Positions 24,501 through 33,200 of a stretch of DNA of 64,000 nt are shown piece after piece. The notes beneath the pieces were generated by a model that did not search any database, was not told the origin of the DNA, and was given only the letters and a program-made list of their open reading frames with translations. Source of the stretch: an uncultured Acetatifactor sp. (GTDB taxonomy: Bacteria; Bacillota; Clostridia; Lachnospirales; Lachnospiraceae); assembly GCA_910585665.1 (NCBI GenBank), contig CAJUFI010000003.1, forward strand, positions 22,525 to 86,524, given 5' to 3'. Position 1 is the first letter of the stretch. Each line of letters starts with the position of its first letter. A program made the translations under genes and the position numbers.

Positions 24501-24587
24501 GAGTATGTGAGCCAGATTGAGAAGGAGGCGCTGGGGAAGCTGCGGGAGAAGTTTGAACAGGAGTGAACCCGGGGAAAGACAGGGGAT
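24501..24587 (+). repeat. sigK 3'-end repeat, copy 3
   Basis: This matches 19671-19758 over its full length with scattered changes and one single-base gap. It would encode the last 20 or so residues of SigK (YVSQIEKEALGKLREKFEQE) and a stop in the same frame, but no sigK sequence precedes it. It marks the right side of the AT-rich block. Confidence 0.87.
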
Positions 24588-24709
24588 AAAGTACAAACTG
24601 ATAGCATATTGTGGAGCCGACTCAAGTCACATACCGGCAGAGATTTTACTGGATGAAGACGGGCATGTACAGAATCAGCAGGATGGGCTGTTTGACCAGA
24701 TTGAGAAAG

Positions 24710-24734
24710 GGATTGCAACCGCACAGGTGAAAAT
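24710..24734. repeat. Right copy of the 25-bp inverted repeat
   Basis: Inverted match of 22026-22051 with one single-base difference in length. It lies 123 bases beyond the third sigK-end copy. Confidence 0.75.
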
Positions 24735-24751
24735 ATTTTTCGAAAGAGTAG

Positions 24752-24780
24752 TTGTCAATTCCCCGCAGATTGTATATAAT
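24752..24780 (+). promoter_or_regulatory. Sigma-A promoter for the pilT-like/comM/dprA group
   Basis: TTGTCA (24752-24757) and TATAAT (24775-24780), spacer 17. The inferred start near 24787 leaves a leader of about 175 bases before the PilT-like ATG. Confidence 0.65.
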
Positions 24781-24961
24781 GGATGCAGACGTGCCGGACG
24801 GATTGCCAGTCGGCAGCCCGGCGGGCAGATAAGGAAGTGCCTATAAATAACAGATACGAGTTTAAAGCTGTTTTCCTTGTATTTCCGGGCTTTTCTCTAA
24901 AGAAGTCGTATCAGTTGTTTTCTGGCAATTCCCAAGGAAAGAGAAGGAGCGAAGCGCCAGC

Positions 24962-25921
24962 ATGGAACAAGCATATTCCGTGGAAGACAACCATTCCATT
25001 GAAGACATTCTCTGTGAAGCCGGAAGGGCCGGTGCCAGCGATGTGCACCTGGTGGCGGGCATGCCGCCCAAGATGCGGGTGGGAGGGGCTTTGACCGAAA
25101 TGGGCTTCTCCAGGGTCACTTCGGCAGACACCCTTGACATCCTTCTCGGCATCATGCCCCAGGCTTTGCGGGACAGGTTCGAGGAGAGAGGGGAATGCGT
25201 CTTTTCCTTTGCCCTGCCGGAAGGAGGCCGCTGCCGGGCCAATGTGTATAAACAGAAGGGCAGCGTTGCCCTGGCCCTGCGCCTGAGGGCCGAGGAGGCC
25301 CTGAGTGCGGAGGAGCTGGGGATACCGGAGCCTTTGATGGAGCTTAGCGGGAAAGAGAGCGGGCTGGTGCTCCTGGCGGGAACTTCCGGAAGCGGCAAGT
25401 CCACTACACTGTCCGCCATCCTGAACAAAATCAGCTACAGCCGGGAATGCCTCGTGGTGACCCTGGAGGACTCTGTGGAATGCCTGTATGCCGGCGGGAA
25501 GGCACTGATCAGCCAGAGGGAGATTGGGGCGGACTGCGGAAGCCGGGCGGAGGGGATTGCCGCGGCCGTCCGGGAAGACGCTGATGTCATCGCGGCGGGA
25601 GAGCTTGGCGACAGGGACAGCGTCCTGGCTGCCGTGGGGGCGGCGGAGACGGGACACCTGGTGTTCGCCCTGCTGGACGCGGCGGGCGTGGCAGATGCAG
25701 TGGAGCGCATCCTTGACATGTTTCCGGCTGCCGGGCAGGAGCGCCTGCGGTGGCGGTTGGCGAATGTGCTGGAGGCGGTGTCGTTCCAGCGCCTGCGTCC
25801 CGTACCGGAGGGAACCGGGCGGAAGGCGGAGTTTGAGCTGCTGGCCTTGGACGAGAGGATGCGCCTTGTCCTTCGTGAGGGCAGGAGTTTAGATCTGGCA
25901 GAAGTGTTGGGCTGGGGATAG
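24962..25921 (+). CDS. PilT/GspE-family secretion ATPase-like protein
   Basis: A 319-residue protein of the type IV pilus/type II secretion ATPase family, closest in layout to PilT. The N-terminal domain has SDVHLVAGMPPKMRVGG and the Walker A is GTSGSGKST. The Walker B-like segment is ADVIAAGELGDRDSV, where PilT has DVILVGEMRD. The His-box region reads ETGHLVFALLDAAG, where PilT has TGHLVFGTLHT, so the second part of the motif is changed. No pilin or pilus assembly genes are in the window. It precedes comM and dprA, suggesting a role in DNA uptake or in a Tad/type IV-like pilus encoded elsewhere. Confidence 0.8.
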   Translation: MEQAYSVEDNHSIEDILCEAGRAGASDVHLVAGMPPKMRVGGALTEMGFSRVTSADTLDILLGIMPQALRDRFEERGECVFSFALPEGGRCRANVYKQKGSVALALRLRAEEALSAEELGIPEPLMELSGKESGLVLLAGTSGSGKSTTLSAILNKISYSRECLVVTLEDSVECLYAGGKALISQREIGADCGSRAEGIAAAVREDADVIAAGELGDRDSVLAAVGAAETGHLVFALLDAAGVADAVERILDMFPAAGQERLRWRLANVLEAVSFQRLRPVPEGTGRKAEFELLALDERMRLVLREGRSLDLAEVLGWG

Positions 25922-26249
25922 GCCGTATCCGTTGATTTCCGACAGCTCCTGAGAACAGATACATATCAAAAAGATTTCTGCAGGCTTTTGCCTGTATCGC
26001 TCACGGGGCGCCGCGAAGGGCAGGGAGGTTGCCCGCGCGGCCCCGTGTCCGACGGAAAATCCGTCATCGTCATTCCTGTATACCAAAGAATAAGAAATTG
26101 TCCACGAATATCTGTGCCGGGGATATCCTGTTTCAGACATATCTATCCATCTTTTCCCGTTGAAGGGCACGAGTTATTTTCTGACAGTTCCAGAGTGAAA
26201 TCTCAGATCATTTATCAATCCGCATATTTTACAACAGGAGGTGTATCGT
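25922..26249 (+). ncRNA. Structured intergenic region with three consecutive hairpins
   Basis: In this 328-base gap three hairpins follow each other. CAGGC/GCCTG lies at 25981-25994. A large one at 26002-26047 has arms CACGGGGC...CCGCG and CGCGGCCCCGTG and an inner GGGCA/TGCCC. GACGGA/TCCGTC lies at 26051-26065. None is followed by a T-run. The region could be a leader or processing structure for comM, or a small RNA; no known family was recognised. The rest of the gap shows nothing. Confidence 0.35.
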
Positions 26250-27806
26250 ATGTACAGCACGATTTATTCCGGTGCGCTCCAGGGAGTCCTGGCCTATCTG
26301 GTCTCCGTGGAAGTGGACGCGGCCAAAGGGCTTCCGGCTTTCTACATGGTGGGCTCTTTGAGCACGGAGGTAAGGGAATCCAGAGAGCGTGTGTGGGTGG
26401 CCCTGAAGAATGTGGGCATTGACCTGCCGCCCTGCCGCATTACCGTCAATCTGTCACCGGCAGACAGGAAAAAAGAGGGGACTGCCTTTGACCTGCCCAT
26501 TGCGGTGGGGATGCTTGCGGCTCTGGGGATGATTCCGCCCAGGGCGGCGGAGGGCTGTCTGTTCTTAGGGGAGCTTGGGTTGGACGGGGAGCTGAAAAAG
26601 GTGAGGGGCGTTCTGCCCATCGTGCAGGCCGCAGCGGAAGGGGGCATCAGGCAGTGCATTGTGCCCGGGGCCAATGCCAGGGAAGGGGCTGTGATTCCCG
26701 GCGTCACGGTCAGAGGGGCGGGGAATATACTGGATATCATGCATTTTTTGACGGCGGATGAGACGGAGCGGGAGCGGATTCTGCCGACGGTCTCGGTGGA
26801 CACGGGGAGCCTGTTCCTCAGGGCAGAGGATGAGGCGGGAGAGAGCGAGCCGGACTTCAGCCAGGTGACCGGACAGGAGACCGCCAGGCGGGGGGCGGAG
26901 ATCGCGGCAGCAGGCTTCCACAACCTGCTGATGGTAGGGCCGCCGGGGGCCGGGAAGTCCATGATAGCCAAGCGGATTCCAGGCATCCTGCCGCCCCTGA
27001 CTCTGGAGGAAAGCCTGGAGGTGACGGCTGTGGTAAGCGTGGCCGGACTGCTGGAGGAGGGGGAGGCCCTTGTGACCCGGCGCCCTTTTCGGAGCCCTCA
27101 CCACACCATCACTCAGGCAGCGCTGATCGGGGGCAGCTCCACGCCTAAGCCCGGCATGATATCCCTGGCCCACAGGGGCGTCCTGTTCCTGGACGAGCTG
27201 CCGGAATTCCAGCGCGCCTCCCTGGACGCCCTGCGACAGCCCCTGGAGGAGCGCCGGGTGAACATTGCCAGGGCCAGCGGCAATGTCACCTATCCCAGCG
27301 ACTTCATGCTGGTCTGCGCCATGAACCCCTGCCCCTGCGGCTACTATCCGGATACGAAGCGCTGCAGCTGCACAGGGCCCCAGGTGAAAAAATACATGGG
27401 GAAAGTGTCGGGCCCAATCTTAGACCGGATCGACCTGTGCGTGGAGCTGCAGCCTGTGGACTACGAAAGCCTGAAAAGCAGGGCCAGGGGCGAGGGCAGC
27501 GGGGAGATCAGGCGGCGGGTGGAGGCGGCGAGGAAGCTGCAGAGGGAGCGTTTCGCGGGAAGCCCGTACCGGTTCAACGGGGACATCGAGGCCTCGGCCA
27601 TGGGGAAGTACTGCAGGCTGGGGGAGGCGCAGCAGCGGTGCATGGAGCAGCTCTACGCCTCCCTGCAGCTCAGTGCAAGGGCCTATCACCGCATCCTGCG
27701 GGTGGCCAGGACCATAGCGGATCTGGAGGCAGCGGCGGAAATCGAAATCCCCCATCTGATGGAAGCGTCCTTCTACAGGCCGTCCATGGACTACTGGGGG
27801 CATTGA
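26250..27806 (+). CDS. comM: ComM/YifB-family Mg-chelatase-like AAA ATPase
   Basis: AAA+ ATPase of the ComM/YifB family. In naturally competent bacteria ComM is a branch-migration helicase that extends integration of transformed DNA. The 518-residue product has the N-terminal Lon-protease-like domain without an obvious catalytic site, Walker A VGPPGAGKSMIAKRIPGI, Walker B GVLFLDELPEF, the FRSPHHT segment, and a cysteine-rich NPCPCGYYPDTKRCSC insert. The ATG at 26250 follows AGGAGGT by seven bases; a GTG at 26241 overlaps that site and is rejected. dprA follows 32 bases after the stop, probably in one operon. Confidence 0.95.
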   Translation: MYSTIYSGALQGVLAYLVSVEVDAAKGLPAFYMVGSLSTEVRESRERVWVALKNVGIDLPPCRITVNLSPADRKKEGTAFDLPIAVGMLAALGMIPPRAAEGCLFLGELGLDGELKKVRGVLPIVQAAAEGGIRQCIVPGANAREGAVIPGVTVRGAGNILDIMHFLTADETERERILPTVSVDTGSLFLRAEDEAGESEPDFSQVTGQETARRGAEIAAAGFHNLLMVGPPGAGKSMIAKRIPGILPPLTLEESLEVTAVVSVAGLLEEGEALVTRRPFRSPHHTITQAALIGGSSTPKPGMISLAHRGVLFLDELPEFQRASLDALRQPLEERRVNIARASGNVTYPSDFMLVCAMNPCPCGYYPDTKRCSCTGPQVKKYMGKVSGPILDRIDLCVELQPVDYESLKSRARGEGSGEIRRRVEAARKLQRERFAGSPYRFNGDIEASAMGKYCRLGEAQQRCMEQLYASLQLSARAYHRILRVARTIADLEAAAEIEIPHLMEASFYRPSMDYWGH

Positions 27807-27838
27807 GGGAAGAGGGAACAGAAAACAGGAGAGAACAT

Positions 27839-29080
27839 ATGGATTATAGGGAATGGAAGGAACGGGAGAGGATGTACGCCTGCTGGCTGTGCAACTTTTC
27901 CGGTATAGGAAACGGACAGATGTATAGGCTCCTGGAGCTCTGCGGCGGGCCGGAGGCTTTGTATCTGGCGGGAAAGGACAAATGGGGCCAGGTGCTCTCG
28001 GAAAAGCAGGTGCAGGCCCTGGCGGAATACACCGCGAAATGGCGTCCTGAGGCAGAGTACCGCAAAATGAGGGAAGAGGGGATCCGGCTGCTGACCATAG
28101 AGGACGAGGAATACCCGGAGCGCCTGAAGAACATACCGGATGCGCCTTACGGACTGTTTCTCCGTGGAAACCTGCCCGGGGCGGACGCTCCCGCCGTGGC
28201 CCTCATCGGCGCCAGGGAATGCTCGGAATACGGGAGATATGTGGCAAGACAGCTGGGAACTGCCCTGGGGCGGCGGGGCATCACCGTAATCAGCGGCATG
28301 GCCAGGGGCATCGACGGCATCGGCCAGGAGGCGGCCATGGAGGCAGGGGGCTATTCCATAGGCGTGCTGGGATCCGGCGTGGACGTCTGCTACCCGGCCC
28401 AGAACAAAGACATTTACACGAAGCTGCTCAGGACAGGAGCCGTCCTGTCCACCTATCCGCTGGGAACCCCTGCCCGTCCCCAGAATTTCCCGCCCAGGAA
28501 CCGTATCGTCAGCGGCCTTGCCGACGCGGTGGTGGTGATAGAGGCCAGGGTGAAGAGCGGGACCCTCATCACCGTGGACATGGCGTTGGAGCAGGGCAGG
28601 GAGGTGTATGTGGTGCCCGGACGGGTGACGGACAGGCTCAGCGACGGCTGCAACCGCCTGATCAAACAGGGGGCCGGGGTATTGCTCAGCCCCGAGACCT
28701 TTCTGGAGGAAATCCGGCAGCTCTGGCAGAAAGGGGGGAGACGGATGCCGGAGGGCGCAGCGTCCCGCAGGCGCAAAGAGAAATCCGTATCATCTGACGC
28801 CTCCCGGGACCAGGGCAGGAAAAGCGGCCGAAAGGAGGAAGGCCGGGAGCCGGGCCCGGAACTCCAGGTATCCTTCGGCCGGGAGGCCGCGCCGGAAGAC
28901 TTAGGGTTGGCCAGACTCTACCAGGCGCTGGATTTCTATCCCAGGTCCCTGGAGGAGATCCGCCGGAATCTTCCCGAAGAGTATTCCGAAAAGCAGATTG
29001 TGGCGGGCCTGATGCAGCTTTGCATGGAAAATCTCGCGATCCAGATGAGCCCCGGGCATTTTTGCTGCAAAAAAACGTAA
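27839..29080 (+). CDS. dprA: DNA-processing protein DprA
   Basis: Rossmann-fold single-strand DNA-binding protein that loads RecA on incoming DNA. The 413-residue product has an N-terminal SAM/HhH-like domain. The Smf core has ALIGARECSEYG, SGMARGIDGIGQEAAM, GVLGSGVDVCYPAQN, FPPRNRIVSGLADAVVVIEA and SGTLITVDMALEQGREVYVVPG. A charged linker (RRRKEKSVSSDASRDQGRK) leads to a C-terminal winged-helix segment. AGGAGA lies just before the ATG. The frame is open far upstream inside comM, but that is a shadow. DprA is also common in bacteria not known to be competent. Confidence 0.95.
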   Translation: MDYREWKERERMYACWLCNFSGIGNGQMYRLLELCGGPEALYLAGKDKWGQVLSEKQVQALAEYTAKWRPEAEYRKMREEGIRLLTIEDEEYPERLKNIPDAPYGLFLRGNLPGADAPAVALIGARECSEYGRYVARQLGTALGRRGITVISGMARGIDGIGQEAAMEAGGYSIGVLGSGVDVCYPAQNKDIYTKLLRTGAVLSTYPLGTPARPQNFPPRNRIVSGLADAVVVIEARVKSGTLITVDMALEQGREVYVVPGRVTDRLSDGCNRLIKQGAGVLLSPETFLEEIRQLWQKGGRRMPEGAASRRRKEKSVSSDASRDQGRKSGRKEEGREPGPELQVSFGREAAPEDLGLARLYQALDFYPRSLEEIRRNLPEEYSEKQIVAGLMQLCMENLAIQMSPGHFCCKKT

Positions 29081-29084
29081 GAGG

Positions 29085-29113
29085 TTGCTTTTTCGGGAGG
29101 ATTCTATTATAGT
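29085..29113 (+). promoter_or_regulatory. Sigma-A-type promoter for ispG-polC
   Basis: TTGCTT (29085-29090) and TATAGT (29108-29113), spacer 17, directly after the dprA stop. Confidence 0.58.
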
Positions 29114-29171
29114 AAAGGGAGGAGTTGGAAGAAAAGAAGAATCAGAATCAGCCAGAGCGAAGGAGGCTCCC

Positions 29172-30224
29172 ATGCATAGAGACAACACCAGGAAAATACA
29201 GATAGGATCCAGGCAGATAGGCGGCGGCAGCCCTGTCCTGATCCAGTCCATGACGAATACCAGGACCCAGGACGTCCAGGCCACCGTGGCGCAGATCCAC
29301 AGGCTGGAGCAGGCGGGCTGCGAGATCGTCCGCTGTACGGTGCCGGACGGGGAGGCCGCCAGGGCGTTGGCCGAGATCAAACGCCAGATTCATATCCCTT
29401 TGGTGGCTGACATCCATTTCGACTACAAGATGGCCATCGCCGCCATGGAGAACGGTGCGGACAAAATCCGCATCAATCCCGGCAACATCGGCGGCCCGGA
29501 CAAGGTGCAGGCCGTGGTGAAGACGGCGAAAGAGCGGCAGATTCCCATCCGGGTAGGGGTCAACAGCGGCTCCCTGGAGAAAGCCGTTCTGGAGAAATAC
29601 GGCGGCGTCACGGCAGAGGGCATCGTGGAGAGCGCCCTGGACAAAGTACATATGATAGAAGAGAATGACTATGAGAATATAGTCATAAGCATCAAGTCAT
29701 CCGACGTGCTCATGTGTGTCAGGGCCCATGAGCTGCTGGCGGCCCGAATCCAATACCCTGTCCATGTGGGCATCACCGAGGCCGGGACAGTGTGGAGCGG
29801 CAATATCAAATCCGCCATAGGGCTGGGGCTGATTCTTGGCCAGGGCATCGGGGACACGGTACGGGTATCGCTGACCGGGAATCCGGTGGAGGAAGTGAAG
29901 TCTGCGAAGCTGATTCTGCGCACCCTTGGCCTGCGGGAGGGCTGCTTCGAGGTAGTGTCCTGCCCCACCTGTGGCAGGACCAGGATAGACCTGATTGGCC
30001 TGGCCTCCAGGGTAGAGCAGCTGGCGGCAGACTATCCCCTGGACATCAAGGTGGCCGTGATGGGTTGCGCGGTGAACGGCCCCGGGGAGGCCAGAGAGGC
30101 CGATTTGGGCATAGCGGGCGGTGAAAAGGAGGGCCTTTTGTTCAAGAAAGGCCAGATTCTCCGCAAAGTGCCGGAGGATCAGTTGTTGCAGGCATTGCAG
30201 AAAGAGTTGGATAACTGGAAATGA
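29172..30224 (+). CDS. ispG: 4-hydroxy-3-methylbut-2-en-1-yl diphosphate synthase IspG
   Basis: Iron-sulfur enzyme of the non-mevalonate isoprenoid pathway (MEcPP to HMBPP). The 350-residue product has the TIM-barrel start (SPVLIQSMTNTRTQDVQATV), DIHFDYKMAIAAMENGADKI and the [4Fe-4S] ligands in SCPTCGRT and MGCAVNGPGEA. The ATG at 29172 has AAGGAGG nine bases upstream. The open frame from 29085 covers the promoter. Its stop overlaps the polC start by four bases. Confidence 0.96.
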   Translation: MHRDNTRKIQIGSRQIGGGSPVLIQSMTNTRTQDVQATVAQIHRLEQAGCEIVRCTVPDGEAARALAEIKRQIHIPLVADIHFDYKMAIAAMENGADKIRINPGNIGGPDKVQAVVKTAKERQIPIRVGVNSGSLEKAVLEKYGGVTAEGIVESALDKVHMIEENDYENIVISIKSSDVLMCVRAHELLAARIQYPVHVGITEAGTVWSGNIKSAIGLGLILGQGIGDTVRVSLTGNPVEEVKSAKLILRTLGLREGCFEVVSCPTCGRTRIDLIGLASRVEQLAADYPLDIKVAVMGCAVNGPGEAREADLGIAGGEKEGLLFKKGQILRKVPEDQLLQALQKELDNWK

Positions 30225-33200
30225 CGACGAAAGCGAAACCTTTTTTTGAAGTATTCCCCTCGCTGGAGCTGCAGGGGACATTGCGCGACATGCTGGAGCA
30301 GACGGCGGTGGAGAGGGTGTCCGCCACCAGGCAGAGGGACAGGCTCTCCGTCTATCTGTTCAGCACCCGCCTGATATTGAAGGAGGACATCTGGGCCACG
30401 GAGAAAGCAATCAAGGGCCAGCTTTTTCCCCATGCCCTTTTGAAGGTGCGGATATTTGAGCGCTTTGAGCTCTCCTCCCAGTATACGCCGGAGAATCTGA
30501 TGGAGGCTTACCGGGAGAGCATCCTGGCGGAGCTGCGGGAGTACAGCCATATCGAATACAATGCCTTTCGGACAGCGCAGATTTCCTACCCGGAGACGGG
30601 GCAGATTCTGCTGACCATAGACGACACCGTGCTGAACAGAAGCAAGGAAGCGGAGCTTGTGAGGGTGCTTGAGAAGATACTGGTGGAGCGCTGCGGCCTG
30701 AAGAGCGGGGTGGAGGTGGCCTACCGGGAGCCGAAGCCCCTGCGGTCCGCCGAGGAGGAAGAGCTGGGGATTCAGCTGAAGGTCAATGAGATCTATCTGC
30801 GGGCGAACGGCGGCTACGAAGGGCAGCCAGGCCAGAACCGGGCCCCGGCGGGAAAGGACAGGAAAGCCAGACAGACTGGCGCCGCAGGTTCCGGGAAGGG
30901 TCCGGCGGGCACAGCGTCCGGAAGCGCTTCGGGAGCCTCGCCCCAGGGGGAGACTTCCGCATATGGCGGAGGTGTCAGACAGACCGGGGAGGGCACGTCC
31001 CGCCGGAGCGGCTTCCAGGGCGATTTCAAGCGGGGCGAATTCCGCCGGGGGGACAGGCCCCTGAAGCAGTCCGACAATCCCGACGTGATCTATGGAAAGG
31101 ACTTCGAGGATGAGACCATGCCCATCGAGGACATCATCGGCGAGATGGGAGAGGTGACCATCCGGGGGAAGGTGCTGAAGACGGACAGCCGTGAAATCAG
31201 GAACGAAAGAACGATAGTCATGTTCGATGTGACGGATTTCACGGACACCATGACCGTGAAGCTCTTCATCAAGACGGAATTCGTGAAGGAGCTGCTGGGG
31301 GGCCTGAAAGTGGGCACCTTCGTGAAGATCAGGGGCGTGGCTACCTTGGACAAATTCGACCATGAGCTGACCATCGGATCTCTCACCGGCATCAAGAAGA
31401 TACCGGATTTCTCCACGGTCCGCAATGACACCGCCGCCCATAAGCGGGTGGAGCTCCACTGCCATACCAAGATGAGCGATTTCGATGGCGTATCCGAGGC
31501 CAAGGACATCGTAAAGCGCGCCTACAAGTGGGGCCATCGGGCCATCGCCATCACGGACCACGGCGTGGTGCAGGGGTTCACGGACGCCTATCATGTGTGG
31601 GAGGATCTCTGGAAGGCGGAGAAGGGCCGGTGCAAGGAGGAGGGAAAGGAGCCTCCGGACAAGCAGGCCTTCTTCAAGGTCATCTATGGGGTGGAGGCCT
31701 ATCTGGTGGACGATCTGAAGGAAATCGTCACCGGGGACAAGGACGGCACATTGGAGGAGGATTTCGTGGTGTTCGACATCGAGACTACGGGATTTTCCCC
31801 TGTGAACAACAGAATCATAGAAATCGGCGCGGTGAAGGTCTGCGGCGGCAAGGTGGTGGATCGGTTCTCCGCCTTCGTGAACCCTCAGGTGCCGATTCCC
31901 TTTGAGATAGAGAAACTCACCGGCATCCGGGACGACATGGTGACAGACGCGCCTCTGATCGAGGAGGTGCTGCCCGGGTTCCTGGAATTTTGCGAGGGCT
32001 GCGTGCTGGTGGCCCACAACGCGGGATTCGACATGAGCTTCATGCAGGAGAACGCCAGACGGCAGGGGCTGCCCATGGAGCATGCCTACGTGGACACGGT
32101 GGGCATCGCCAGGGTGCTGCTGCCGAACCAGGCCAAGCACACTCTGGACGCGGTGGCAAAGACCTTGAACATTTCCCTGGACAACCATCACCGGGCGGTG
32201 GACGATGCGGAGTGCACCGCATGGATCTTCGTGAAGTTCATCCAGATGCTGAAGGAGCAGGATGTGCACACATTGGCCCAGCTCAATGCCCTGGGGGCCG
32301 CCAGCACCGAGCTGGTGAAGAAGCTCCCCACTTACCATGCCATCATTCTGGCCAAGAACGACATGGGCCGCATCAATCTGTACCGTCTGGTGTCGGAGGC
32401 CCATCTGACCTACTATGCCAGCCGGCATCCCAGGATTCCCAAAAGCCTGGTGCAGAAGTATCGGGAGGGGCTCATTTTGGGCAGCGCCTGCGAGGCCGGG
32501 GAGCTTTACCGCGCCCTGCTGGACGGCCAGAGCGACGTGCAGATTGCCAGGATCGTGAACTTTTACGACTATCTGGAGATTCAGCCCACCGGCAACAATA
32601 AGTTCATGATCTCCTCCGACAGGATCCGGGACATCAATTCCCTGGAGGACATCCAGAACATGAACCGGCAGGTGGTGAAGCTGGGCGAGCAGTTCCACAA
32701 GCCAGTGGTGGCCACCTGCGACGTGCATTTTCTGGATCCGGAGGACGAGGTCTACCGCCGGATCATCATGGCGGGGAGAGGCTTCGAGGACGCCGACGAC
32801 CAGGCGCCCCTTTTTCTGCATACCACGGACGAGATGTTGGAGGAGTTCGCCTATCTGGGAAGCGAGAAAGCCTATGAGATTGTGGTGAAAAATACCAATA
32901 TGATAGCGGACATGGTGGAGGTGATCGCCCCTGTGCGCCCGGATAAATGCGCCCCGGTGATCGAGGACAGCGACAAGACGCTGACCAAGATCTGTTATGA
33001 CAAGGCCCATGAGATCTACGGGCCGGACCTGCCGGAGATCGTGGAGGCCCGGCTGCAGAAGGAGCTGCACTCCATCATCACCAACGGCTTCGCGGTGATG
33101 TACATCATAGCGCAGAAATTAGTGTGGAAATCCGTGGAGGACGGTTATCTGGTGGGTTCCAGGGGAAGCGTGGGAAGCTCCTTCGTGGCCACCATGGCGG

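Larger units (their letters stand above)
24588..24961. other. Non-coding stretch between the accessory block and the PilT-like gene
   Basis: It holds the right inverted-repeat copy (24710-24734) and a promoter (24752-24780). A 109-codon frame covering 24517-24846 runs through the sigK-end copy, the inverted repeat and the promoter, so I do not accept it as a gene. The piece HIPAEILLDEDGHVQNQQDG within it could be a gene fragment. The segment after 24790 is a 170-base leader with nothing recognised. Confidence 0.5.

Noticed and set aside
24517..24846. 109-codon frame after the second AAA gene
   Set aside because: It runs through the sigK-end copy, an inverted-repeat copy and a promoter, so it is most likely chance.
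30179..33070. 963-codon minus-strand frame opposite polC
   Set aside because: Very long, but it mirrors polC codon structure and has no recognisable domain; a shadow frame.
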